Source: an uncultured Leucobacter sp.
Lineage (GTDB): Bacteria > Actinomycetota > Actinomycetes > Actinomycetales > Microbacteriaceae
DNA length: 39,475 bases
NCBI GenBank assembly: GCA_937967375.1
Contig: CALCJF010000040.1
Span: 1 to 39,475, forward strand
Reading direction: 5' to 3'
Shown here piece by piece: positions 30,580 through 39,428 of the stretch. The translations under genes were made by a program, and so were the position numbers. The notes beneath the pieces are model-generated. The model was not told where the DNA came from and searched no databases. It saw only the letters and a list, made by a program, of their open reading frames with translations. Numbering within the stretch: the first letter of the stretch is position 1; every line of letters starts with the position of its first letter.

Positions 30580-31287
30580 TTACTCTGTGTCGTTCTCGGT
30601 TGCACCAGCCGCGGTACGGTTCCGCCGCCACGAACGAAACGCTTTGAAAAGCTCAATCAAGATTGGAATGCCCGGAATCAACACGAGCACGATGATGAAC
30701 ACCTCGCTGTACTCGCGAACGAACGGAACCTGACCAAGAAAAAAGCCGAGCAGAGTCACACCGACCGCCCAGAGCAGGGCGCCGATCGCGTTGTAGGTGA
30801 GAAAGTGACGCCTGCTCATGTCGCCAATGCCGGCAGCAGCGGGCACGAACGCACGGAAGATCGGCAAGAAGCGGGCGATGATGATCGCCTTGGGACCGTG
30901 CTTCTCGAAGAACTCGTGGGTGCGTTCGACGTTCTGCGGGTTGAAGAAGCGGCTCTTCTCACGCTTGAAGACAGCGGGGCCGAGCTTGCGCCCGATAGTA
31001 AAACCAAGTTGATCGCCGGCGACCGCAGCGGCAAAGAGAATGAGGCAGGTGATCCAGATCGGCACATCGATGATGCCCGTCGCGGTGAACAGACCCACCG
31101 TGAACAGCAGCGAATCACCCGGCAGGAACGCGAGCACAAGCACGCCGGTCTCGAGAAACACGAACGCCACTGCAAGAATGAGCGCGGCCCACCCGCCGAC
31201 CTTCAACAGCGTCTCGGGGTCGAGCCAGTCGATGCCGAGAAGGGCCGGGGCTACGGTTACAGAAAAGGTGTCTAGAATCGCTGGCAC
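30580..31287 (-). CDS. DedA-family (SNARE-associated/VTT) membrane protein
   Basis: 235 aa. Family landmarks: FLETGVLVLAFLPGDSLLF (re-entrant region with the acidic residue and PGD), FAAAVAGDQLGFTIGRKLG (second GD-G pattern), and IIIARFLPIFRAFVPAAAGIGDMSRRHFLTYNAIGALLW with the essential arginine region. Five or so membrane helices. DedA proteins are lipid-carrier flippases/transporters (undecaprenyl-phosphate or phospholipid) needed for envelope homeostasis. GTG start is supported by a TACACT box exactly six bases upstream. The last ~25 residues are basic and charged. Upstream of the lipoprotein gene on the same strand. Confidence 0.92.
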   Translation of the reverse strand: MPAILDTFSVTVAPALLGIDWLDPETLLKVGGWAALILAVAFVFLETGVLVLAFLPGDSLLFTVGLFTATGIIDVPIWITCLILFAAAVAGDQLGFTIGRKLGPAVFKREKSRFFNPQNVERTHEFFEKHGPKAIIIARFLPIFRAFVPAAAGIGDMSRRHFLTYNAIGALLWAVGVTLLGFFLGQVPFVREYSEVFIIVLVLIPGIPILIELFKAFRSWRRNRTAAGATENDTE

Positions 31288-31293
31288 CCCAGC

Positions 31294-31299
31294 AGTGTA
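31294..31299 (-). promoter_or_regulatory. -10 box (TACACT) of the dedA-type gene
   Basis: Minus-strand TAnnnT box six bases before the GTG start, no ribosome site; supports a leaderless message and the GTG start. Confidence 0.42.
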
Positions 31300-31394
31300 C
31301 TTTGCATACCGCTATGAACGCTGTGCCCCATACACGGCACTAACCGCGAGTGATGAGCCGGGGCCGCTGTGCTTCGAGCGCACCATGAGACTGC

Positions 31395-32381
31395 TCAGCC
31401 TATCGATTCGGCCGACGGCTTCTTCTTCCGCTTTCGCGGCGGCGCGAACAGCACCCATGCGACAAGCCCCGACCCGCCCAAGAACCAAACAACCCACCAC
31501 GGAAATCCTGCCGTGAGACCGTCGCCCGCGATGACTTGGCGGCCCTCGCCTACCGCGGGATCGGCGATGCGCTGGGCGTGCACCATAAGCCGGTGGCTAT
31601 TCACCCCGATCGGCGTGCAGGTAAACAGAGTCACCCAATCTTCGCCCTCAATGATCTCGAGCGATTTGGTGTCGCCCGGCTCGACGGTTTCGATCGATGC
31701 GACCCGATAGTGGTGGTCCTCGCCGAGCACGCTGATCCAGAAAGTGTCGCCAACCTTTGCTCGGTGCAACTGTGTAAAGAGCTTCGCCTGCGGTAACCCC
31801 GAGTGCGCGGTCAGCACGGCACGCGTCGAGGGTCCCCCAACTGGCAGCGAAGTGCCATACATGTGCCCGACGCCCTTCGAAATCGTCTCGTCTGCCGTAC
31901 CGTGATACACCGGCAACGCAGTGTCGATCGCTGGGTAGTTGAGCGTGCCGATCGCATCGGTGCCGCTTACCCGCAACATCTCTTCGTAAGCCAGGTACAG
32001 TTCACTGCGCAGCACCTGATCTTCGGCCTGCGAAATGTAGGGGTCGGTGAGCGGCCCGGGTTGCAGTTGTTCGTTGTATGCATAGGCTGCGTCGAGGATC
32101 GCCTGACGTTCTGCAGACGGGGTCTGTTCGACGCGGTCGATGTATCCAGAGATCTCGGTGTTGTGGTTGAGCGTGGCGAACCAGTTTGCCGCATCGGGGT
32201 AGACGAGCAGCCCAATGCCGAGCATCGCGAAGATCTGCAATCCAACGTTCAGAACGAGGCGACGACGCTGCGTAGGTGTGCGTTTCTTCTTGGCGCTAGG
32301 CCCGCCGGTCGAGCCCACCTGCGCCCCGTCAGTCGCGCTAGCACCACCGGTCGGGTTTACCTGGACCAAGGTGCCGCCCAT
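31395..32381 (-). CDS. srtC: Class C (pilin-polymerising) sortase, second copy
   Basis: 328-aa membrane transpeptidase. It has an N-terminal hydrophilic tail, then a membrane helix (about 45-64), the catalytic His in LTAHSGL (H193), the nucleophile in LFTCTPIGVNSHR (C255, with the Arg just after), and a second membrane helix at the C-terminus (FPWWVVWFLGGSGLVAW) followed by a Lys/Arg-rich tail. The class C lid motif DPY is present at residues about 114-116. The ATG overlaps the second pilin's TGA by one base, so it is the last gene of the pilus operon. It probably handles the pilin encoded just before it. About 40% of recognisable residues are shared with the other sortase (by eye). Confidence 0.95.
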   Translation of the reverse strand: MGGTLVQVNPTGGASATDGAQVGSTGGPSAKKKRTPTQRRRLVLNVGLQIFAMLGIGLLVYPDAANWFATLNHNTEISGYIDRVEQTPSAERQAILDAAYAYNEQLQPGPLTDPYISQAEDQVLRSELYLAYEEMLRVSGTDAIGTLNYPAIDTALPVYHGTADETISKGVGHMYGTSLPVGGPSTRAVLTAHSGLPQAKLFTQLHRAKVGDTFWISVLGEDHHYRVASIETVEPGDTKSLEIIEGEDWVTLFTCTPIGVNSHRLMVHAQRIADPAVGEGRQVIAGDGLTAGFPWWVVWFLGGSGLVAWVLFAPPRKRKKKPSAESIG

Positions 32382-33901
32382 CAGACCTGTTCCTGATCCT
32401 CGTCGCTTCTACGCTTACGAGCTGCGAGCAGCGCGAAGCCGCTGCTGCCAAGTGCGAGCGCAAGCAGAAGCCCGGCACCAGCCATCTGGCCGCCAGTCAC
32501 TGGCAGGCCACCTGGGCCGGGGCCCGCGGAGCGCCAGAGCTCGACGACTGCAACTTGCGCCTCGGTGGTCGACGTCACGCTCAGCCCGATCGGTGTCTTT
32601 ACTCCCGTGTAGCCCTCGGGAATGTGCGTCATCATCACATAGTACGTGCGATACAGCGGGTCACCCAGCTCAACGTTGAGGCCGTTCACGAAGTCAGAAA
32701 AACGCAAGCCGTTGATGAGAATGCGCCCCTGCGCATCGCTCGTCCATTCGTGCAGGCCGTCAACTGTAATCGGGTTGGTGCCAGCCAGAGCGTCTGCTTC
32801 GGTGAGGTAGACCTGAAAACGCGCACCGGCGATCTTGTGGTTCGGGTTGCCTCGCTCGTGCACGATAATCTCGAGCGGCCCCCACTTGGTTTCGGCGGTG
32901 TCGTTTGCGGCATCGGCATCGTCGATTTGCAAGATCGCCTCGTTCTGCAGGCCGCCGCTGGTGAGCACGACGGTGTCGTAGTCGATCTGCACGGTCACAC
33001 CGGGGTGTGCCGCTGCAGCCGCGGCGAGGCGCGCACGACCGGCGGCAGTGAACTCGATCACATACTCACCACTCGATGAATCGAGCACTACTGAGTAATC
33101 TGCGCCTGCTTCGAGCGGAGGGCAAGCGCAACTCAAGCCGACGGAAAACCCGCCTGTGCCTGCAACGAGCTGCAGCCGCGAGTCGATCTTGTTGCGAACA
33201 ACATAGCTGTTCGTAAGCTGCAGGGGCACGTCCGAAGTCGCCCGCCAGTGCACGGTATCGCCAAGGCTTACCGCGTTCTGATCAATCACACCGAGTCTGA
33301 TACCGACACGCTCGTTCTTCGGGTATACGTGCACGGTGGTCAGCCAGCTATCGAGCGTCTCGGGGTTAGAGAGTGGCAGCGCGACAAGAAATGGTGCGGC
33401 GGTGACAAAGCCGCCCGGTGTCACAGTTTCTTGTACGTAGTAGAGGCCAGATGCCGCAACCTGCAGTGTCGCGTTACCCGCGCCGTCGGTGGTGTCACTC
33501 GCGTCGGGTGCCACACCGGCAATGCGCTGCGCAGCTTCGTCGGCGGTGAGTGCGCTGGCTTCACGCTGGCCAGCGTTTGTCGTGAGGTCGATGCCCGGCA
33601 CCCGCGTGGCGGTGAATGTTGCACCCGTAACTGGTGGGGCCTGTGGCAGCAGTGCGGGGTCGGTGATTTCCAGACCACTCGCGGGCTGGCCGAGCGTATC
33701 TGGCTGCTCGTACTTGTGAATCTCGATAACCATGGGCCCGGCAGGCATCGGCATAGCAAGAACCTGCGCCGCGCTGGCGGGTTGAGCGCCAAGGCCGACG
33801 AGCAGCACTGCTGCGGCCAAGGCGGCTAGCACAGCGGCTAGCGCGATCTTGACGAGGGCGTGCGCGCCGTGACAGCGCGATAGCGCAAAATTGGGTGTCA
33901 T
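32381..33901 (-). CDS. Second sortase-dependent pilin (LPVTG)
   Basis: 506 aa. Signal peptide (about 18-45, ending PASAA), N-terminal domain with GLYYVQET, pilin motif SWLTTVHVYPKN (canonical WxxxVxVYPK, Lys195), a middle domain (about 200-350) with VSLGDTVHWRA, and a C-terminal CnaB-like domain leading to LPVTGG, a membrane helix and RKRR tail. In the last domain the usual isopeptide Lys and Glu positions appear to be His and Met (IIVHERG, YYVMMTHIPEGY). It overlaps the upstream sortase as ATGA and the downstream one by one base. Could be a second backbone or the basal pilin. Confidence 0.92.
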   Translation of the reverse strand: MTPNFALSRCHGAHALVKIALAAVLAALAAAVLLVGLGAQPASAAQVLAMPMPAGPMVIEIHKYEQPDTLGQPASGLEITDPALLPQAPPVTGATFTATRVPGIDLTTNAGQREASALTADEAAQRIAGVAPDASDTTDGAGNATLQVAASGLYYVQETVTPGGFVTAAPFLVALPLSNPETLDSWLTTVHVYPKNERVGIRLGVIDQNAVSLGDTVHWRATSDVPLQLTNSYVVRNKIDSRLQLVAGTGGFSVGLSCACPPLEAGADYSVVLDSSSGEYVIEFTAAGRARLAAAAAAHPGVTVQIDYDTVVLTSGGLQNEAILQIDDADAANDTAETKWGPLEIIVHERGNPNHKIAGARFQVYLTEADALAGTNPITVDGLHEWTSDAQGRILINGLRFSDFVNGLNVELGDPLYRTYYVMMTHIPEGYTGVKTPIGLSVTSTTEAQVAVVELWRSAGPGPGGLPVTGGQMAGAGLLLALALGSSGFALLAARKRRSDEDQEQV

Positions 33902-34857
33902 CGCGACACCTCCGGCAAAGCTTCGGCGCTTGCGGCAACGTCTGAACTCGCGCGTTCACGGCGGCGAGGCGGTGCGAAAAGAAGGTATGCGGTTAGAACC
34001 GAGCCGCCGATGAATCCGACGGCCCACCATGGAAACCCCGCGGTTCTTCCGTCGCCCGCGATGGTGCGCGAGCCGTCGTCGTTCGAAGGCGCAGCGACAC
34101 GGCTTGCATGAACCAGCAGTCGGTGGCTGTTGATGCCGGTAGGGGTGCAGGTAATCAGGGTCATGCGATCCTCGCCCGCAACAATACGAAGTGCCTCGGT
34201 GTCTTCTGGCAGCACCGTTTCAATGCCGTCGACCTGATAGTAGTGGGTCTCACCAAGCACGGTGACCTCGAAGGTATCGCCGACTCGCGCATCGGGCAGT
34301 CGCGTAAATAGAGACGCGTTGAGCAGACCCGAGTGCGACGTCAGCACTGAGTGAGTTGAGGGGCCGCCGACTGGAAGCGAAGATCCGTAGAGATGCCCCG
34401 CACCCCTCGAAATCGCGGCCTCACCCGTACCGTGATAGACCGGCAGGTCAATGCCGAGGCGCGGGTAGCTGAGTTGCCCGATCACCCCGTTGTCACTGAC
34501 GCGCAGTAGCGCCTCATAGGTGAGGTACCCGGCGTCGCGTTCTTCATCGCTAAGCGGGTTGCTGTAGGGGTCTCGCAGCATACCCGCTGGCATGTGCGAG
34601 TTGTACTCGCGTGCGAGATCGAGCGCTTCGTCGCGTGCAGGATCAGGCAGTTGCTCGACGGCCTCGACGTAACCAGAGATCTCTGCGTTGTGGTTCAGGG
34701 TCGAGAACCAGTCGGCGGCGCTCGAGTAGAGCAACGCACCGATGCCGATCATTGCGGCGATTTGCAAAGCAATCGGCACAGTCAACCGGTGCGGCTTCTT
34801 CGAAATGCGGGCAAGATCAGAGGAGTCCACGTGCTCGCGAATCTCTGTCGTCACCAT
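33898..34857 (-). CDS. srtC: Class C (pilin-polymerising) sortase, first copy
   Basis: 319 aa. Membrane helix at about 33-52, class C lid motif DPY (RDPYSNP, near residue 100), catalytic His in LTSHSGL (H175), nucleophile in LITCTPTGINSHR (C237) with the following Arg, C-terminal helix FPWWAVGFIGGSVLTAY and an Arg-rich tail. It is expected to join backbone pilins by Lys-Thr isopeptide bonds. I chose the ATG at 34857 because AAAGGAGG lies about seven bases upstream; the frame continues 15 codons further without family residues. Separated from the backbone pilin gene by a stable hairpin; overlaps the second pilin gene. Confidence 0.95.
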   Translation of the reverse strand: MVTTEIREHVDSSDLARISKKPHRLTVPIALQIAAMIGIGALLYSSAADWFSTLNHNAEISGYVEAVEQLPDPARDEALDLAREYNSHMPAGMLRDPYSNPLSDEERDAGYLTYEALLRVSDNGVIGQLSYPRLGIDLPVYHGTGEAAISRGAGHLYGSSLPVGGPSTHSVLTSHSGLLNASLFTRLPDARVGDTFEVTVLGETHYYQVDGIETVLPEDTEALRIVAGEDRMTLITCTPTGINSHRLLVHASRVAAPSNDDGSRTIAGDGRTAGFPWWAVGFIGGSVLTAYLLFAPPRRRERASSDVAASAEALPEVSR

Positions 34858-34921
34858 ACGGGCCCCTCCTTTCTTGTTTCTCCCAATTACATTCGCGCTC
34901 AAGTTGCGAGCGTGAGAGGAT

Positions 34922-34957
34922 GCGGGGCCTCACCTGTTTGGGCAGGCGAGGCCCCGC
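34922..34957 (-). terminator. Hairpin between backbone pilin and sortase (attenuator-like)
   Basis: GCGGGGCCTC-A-CCTG / CAGG-C-GAGGCCCCGC, 14 paired bases, 6-base loop, beginning six bases after the pilin stop and about 65 bases before the sortase start. No U-tract on the transcribed strand, so partial termination or mRNA stabilisation of the pilin message is more likely than a full stop. Confidence 0.65.
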
Positions 34958-34963
34958 GGTCTA

Positions 34964-36517
34964 TTACTCGGCGCTCGCCTCGGCATCGCGACGACGACGC
35001 GCCACGAGCAGAACGATTGCGAGGATCGCGATGCCACCAATAGTGAGGATCGCAGTGCCCATGCCACCGGTAAGCGGCAGCACGAAGCCACCGGTCGTTG
35101 CCTGGTTCTGAACGTCTAGGTCCTTTACCCACCCCGGAGCCGAGACACCGGTGGTCTGCGTCACCTGGAAAGCAATCGGCTCAGCGAGCAGTTGGTGACC
35201 GGGCAGAGCCTTGACCTCGACCAGGTAGTAGGTCTGGTTGAGGGCACCGCTGCTCTGCTGAGCGCCGTTGGCCCAGTCGCTGTCGCGCAGACCGGTGATG
35301 CTCAGGTGACCGCCGTTCGCGGTAGTCCACTCACCCGAAGGCTGAGTCGATGGCTTCAAGAAATTCGCGTTGCCTGCCTTGGCATCGGTGAGGTTGGTGT
35401 ATACGCGGAACACCGCACCGTCGAGAGCAGCGCCGGTCTTCGAGGCGTCCGAGCTCGTCTTCTGCACGTTGTAGTTTCCATAGCGCACCTCAGCCGGATC
35501 GGTCACGATCGGCTTGGAATCAGTAATCGACGTCTGGTTCGGGAAGATGCTCGCTGAGTTCAGAATCTTGCCGGTCGCCTTCACCACGGTGTCAAGCTCG
35601 ACAGTGACCTTCGCGTTGGCATCGGCGTTCACTGCTTGTGCAAGCTTGCCAAGACCGGCAGCGGTAAAGACCACCTTCACCGTGGTTTTCGCAGGGTCGG
35701 TGGTCGTGTCGAGCACAACGTTGTAGTCACCATCGCTGCCAGTACCGCGGGTCAAGCCGGCTGGTGCAGTCACACGCAGATCAGTTGCACTCGCGGTTGT
35801 CGTGAGTTGAGCATTTGTCAGGGTGTCCTGCACCACAAACGCGTCGGTGGCCAGGAACGCGGGGCTACCAGCAGGGTTCGGCACGCGAGGGATCGCGGTA
35901 TCAATGGTCCAGGTAACAGTGTCGCCGACAACGAACTTCGTCGCGTTCGAAACGGTCTTGGCCGCCGAAATCTTCGCGTTCTTCGGGTAGACGTAAATGT
36001 TGTCGAGCCACTTTGTCGGGTCTGTGGGGTTGGTAAGCGGCACGGCAAGCAGGAACGGCACGGCCGGCACGACGCCAGCAGGAGCAGAGCTTTCCTTCAC
36101 CACATACAGACCGCGAGGCAGCGTCAGGGTCGTGACGCCGCCGCTTGCGGTAGCAGGGAAGGAGCCCGTAGCGGCACCAGAGATAGGTGCTGAGCTGGCC
36201 GTGAGGCCAGCAGCATAACCCTGCCCAGCGTTTGTTCCGATGTCGTTGGTCTGCCCAGCGCCAGTATTGGTCACGAGGTAGTAGTCGAAGACGACACCGT
36301 CGATCGTGGCACTCGGCAACGACCCGATCGGCGCGCCCGTTGCGGCGCCACCAGCCGTCGCAGGCTGTTCGAGCTTTGTGATCGTGACCTGGCTGTTCGC
36401 CGGGACAGGCTGTGGAGGTGCCGCCTGCGCTGCGGCAGCGCCGCCGAGCGCGAGGGCAACGGCTGTCACCAGCGCGCCCGCGCTTGCGAGAATGCCCCGC
36501 TTCTTGTTGTTCTTCAT
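34964..36517 (-). CDS. Major (backbone) pilin, SpaA/FimA-type, LPLTG
   Basis: 517 aa. Signal peptide 1-32 (LASAGALVTAVALALGGAAAAQA), N-terminal domain with GLYVVKESSAPAG (E-box-like), pilin motif KWLDNIYVYPKN (WxxxVxVYPK variant with Ile for the first Val; Lys179), middle domain to about 350 with VGDTVTWTID, then a CnaB-type domain with VQKTSSD (Lys) and YYLVEVKALPGHQLL (E-box Glu), sorting signal LPLTGG, membrane helix and RRRR tail. ATG at 36517 with GAGAGGAAATC upstream. Thr/Ala-rich and strongly expressed-looking composition. It sits 92 bases after the tip gene and before the sortase; it should form the shaft. Confidence 0.95.
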   Translation of the reverse strand: MKNNKKRGILASAGALVTAVALALGGAAAAQAAPPQPVPANSQVTITKLEQPATAGGAATGAPIGSLPSATIDGVVFDYYLVTNTGAGQTNDIGTNAGQGYAAGLTASSAPISGAATGSFPATASGGVTTLTLPRGLYVVKESSAPAGVVPAVPFLLAVPLTNPTDPTKWLDNIYVYPKNAKISAAKTVSNATKFVVGDTVTWTIDTAIPRVPNPAGSPAFLATDAFVVQDTLTNAQLTTTASATDLRVTAPAGLTRGTGSDGDYNVVLDTTTDPAKTTVKVVFTAAGLGKLAQAVNADANAKVTVELDTVVKATGKILNSASIFPNQTSITDSKPIVTDPAEVRYGNYNVQKTSSDASKTGAALDGAVFRVYTNLTDAKAGNANFLKPSTQPSGEWTTANGGHLSITGLRDSDWANGAQQSSGALNQTYYLVEVKALPGHQLLAEPIAFQVTQTTGVSAPGWVKDLDVQNQATTGGFVLPLTGGMGTAILTIGGIAILAIVLLVARRRRDAEASAE

Positions 36518-36609
36518 GATTTCCTCTCCGAAGGATGTTTGGGTGAGTTTGTTTGGTCTGATTCGTCGCGTCACCGCGCGGTGTAGGTGTCTGAGTGCCG
36601 GTCCGACTG

Positions 36610-39428
36610 TCACACGGCATCGCCCTCGACGTCGCGCTTTGCAGTGGCGCCGAGGATCCTGCGTTGACGCCACCACCAGATGCCTGCCAGTGCTAGGGCA
36701 AGGAGCACTCCGCCCCCGAGTGCAATCGGCCCGAACCAGTGGCCTCCCGTGAAGGGCAATGCCACCGGAGACACATCTTTGACGAGCATGAGGTACCCGG
36801 TCGGGTTCACGCACGCGGTCGGTCGATCCGCCACCTGAGCATCCGGCTCACAACGCGCTGCGAAGTCGTTGAAGCTCCCGCTAGGTGACACATCGAGTTG
36901 CGAACGTCCGTGATAGGACTGACTTCCCGGTGGCACGGCAGTCCCGCTCGCCTCAGGCCAGATGCGAAATGCGATCGGCTGAGCAAGCAGCTGCACGCCA
37001 GCAACACTTCTCGTTTGCGTCGCGGTGGTATTGGTTTGCTGCGTTGGTGCTTGAGTCTCGAGCAGCCAATAGTCACCGGCTCCAAGGTTCTCTGATCGCC
37101 ATCTGCCCTTCTGCCCGCCCGAACTGATCGGGTAGAGCGTGGCACACAGGGGGCGCTGCTGCGCCGGGCTATCGATGTGCTCGTTGTTCCACTGTTTGAT
37201 CTTCGCGAGAGTCTGCGACGCTTCACCCCAGTCAGGTGTGCCCCCTGAGATGAAGGTTCCGTTCCAGCTGGTGGGCGAGTACGGGTCGTACTCGACGCGG
37301 CAGAGCGCCTTAGCCGGATACGAAGACATCGTGTTACCCGGGGCGATGTTGTCTCGCACCTCGAACTTGTGCCCGATCATGTTCCATAGGCCGGTCGGAT
37401 CCGGGTCGAAAGAGTCGTCTGCGTAAGGCAGCACTCCCTTACCGCCGGCATCTTTTCGAATAGTAAAGTAATTCGCGCTCAGTTCGTGCTGCACCTGGCA
37501 GCGCGCAGGGAAGTTCGGATCTGCGACCGGTGCAGAAACTGCATCGGGAGCGATGCTCGTATTCGGGATGTCGACACCGGTAACACACATGTTCGGGTTC
37601 AGCGAGGCACCGCCCGGGGTACTGCCCGTCCCTGTCGCGAAGTTGACAAACCGATTTCCTGTGACGGGCGCACCGGTTCCAGCCCAGGGATCGGCGGGGC
37701 TACCTGCATAGTTCCAGGGCAAACCGTTCGGGTAGTTGGTTGCTCCATCAGAGAAGGCCGGGCGCTCGGCGGCCTGCACGGCAAACCACATCTCAACCTT
37801 CGCAGCCTGAGCCGGTAGAGCAAGCGGCGCTCCCGAGGTAACGATCCATTTGCCCGAGCTCAACACAGGAGTTGAGACATCTTGAACGCGAACGGGCGAC
37901 CCGATCACCGCACCGCTGATATTGATTGGCTGCCCACTTGCGTTGAACAGGTAGATCCCGTGCGCTTTGGCGCCATTCGGAACTGCCGCATTCGGCGCCC
38001 AGCCCGCAGTTTTGAAGACCTGAGTGAGGTCGTCGGAGAGCACCAGGTTGCTCACTCGTGTCGCACCGTTCAGCATGGTCGCAGTAATGACATAGTGTGC
38101 GTTACCGCCAGTGTGCAGGCGTGCGCCGCTTGCTGGCAGCGCATCTTTCGCGAGCTTCCATGCACTGATGGGATGGTCGGTGCAGAGCGGCAGCGCACCC
38201 GCTGGAACCGTGCAGCCCGACGGCGGGGTCGTCACGCTTCTCGGAGTGAGGTAGTTGAGCAGACGGTAGCCATCAGCAGCGCTTTCGCGGTTCGCTGCAT
38301 TGATCTGGTTTGGCAAGGTCTTGACACGTATCGTCACGGTGCCCACCTGACCAGCCGCAATCGTCCCGATGATGTCAATCCACTTGCTCGCAGTCACCCA
38401 CTTGGCCGCGTCGGTTCCGGTGATACCGCTCGTGTTTGCGTTGAGGTACGCCTGTATGCTCGCATCGGTTGTAAGCACGACACCCGCGGCGTCAACCAGC
38501 TGCGCATCGTCAAGCACACCGGCCAGGTGATCCCGGAACTGAATTGCGGCGGCACCGGCACCCGAGCTGTTGTCGAACCGCAGCGTGTACTGCAGCAGAC
38601 CCTCAGGGTTTACAGCGGTACCGTTCTCCACCGCGGTGGTGCTGTTGAACTGCGTCGCCTGTTTGCTGACCTTCAACACAGAGTTCTCGATAGTGCACAG
38701 CAGCTGATGACCGCCCGAGGAGGTCGTTCTTCCGTCACCGATCGGGCGCAGCGTTGCCTGGCGGTAGCTCTGCCCAGCAACCGTGCTCAGCACGCCGCTA
38801 TCGATGATGTTCGACGGATTGTCTGACCAAGCACAGCTGTAGCTCGTCGTGTAGTCAGCGAAGCTTGAGAAACCCGAGGGCGTCTCGCGAATCACGTACT
38901 CCTGACCTACATTTGCAACGATCGGACCGGCCACCTCGTTCTGCAGCCCGGCCATGCTGCCCGAGGTCGTAGCCGTGGTTACCGCGTCGGTTCTCGGCGT
39001 CGCGAAAATGTCGAGCTGAAATTGATGGTCGACACCGCCGCGCGAGAGCACACGCTTCTGCAGCTTGATCGTAGGAGGCAGCGCGCAGCTCGCCAGGTCG
39101 ACGAGATTCGAAAGCGATACGGTGCTGCCGATTGTCTTGCCGGTCGAAGGATTGATACGAACGTACCCACCGTCGTAGCTCGCGAAGAGCTCGCCTGCCG
39201 AGTTGAAACCGATGCCGTTGTAGGCGTTGTTCTGCCCCTCGAGCGTCGACATGCGTGTCGCCGACGAGAGAACGGGCACGCTCGCAGGCTTCGTGCGGGG
39301 CACCGCACTTGTGTCGAGCCGAGCCAGCACAGTATTGCTGGTGGCACCCGTTGGGCTCCAGACGAAGTAGAGGTTGCCCTGCTGGTCGAACGTGAAATCG
39401 CCGTTGTTCGTGGTGCGGTTGTCGCCGT
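36610..39428 (-). CDS. Large pilus tip/adhesin protein, LPFTG, 5' end missing
   Basis: At least 939 aa; open to the genome/adapter junction, so the true start and signal peptide are beyond the contig. The N-terminal part is propeller-like (GDFTFDQQGNLYFVWSP and GIGFNSAGELFASYDGG repeats), followed by beta-sandwich domains with paired cysteines, DUF11-like domains (YTLRFDNSSGAGAAAIQFRDHLAG; YVITATMLNGATRVSNLVLSDDL) and a C-terminal CnaB-like domain with GDYWLLETQAP (E-box). It ends LPFTGGHW, membrane helix and basic tail. No pilin Lys motif, as expected for a tip. First gene of the pilus operon; probably the adhesive subunit. Ligand unknown. Confidence 0.88.

Noticed and set aside
31395..36517. 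The two pilin-sortase pairs as a recent DNA duplication
   Set aside because: Proteins are clearly paralogous, but long identical DNA blocks are not seen, so the duplication, if any, is old.
37882..38826. 314-aa plus-strand frame
   Set aside because: Antisense to the tip pilin; no start signal or motif.
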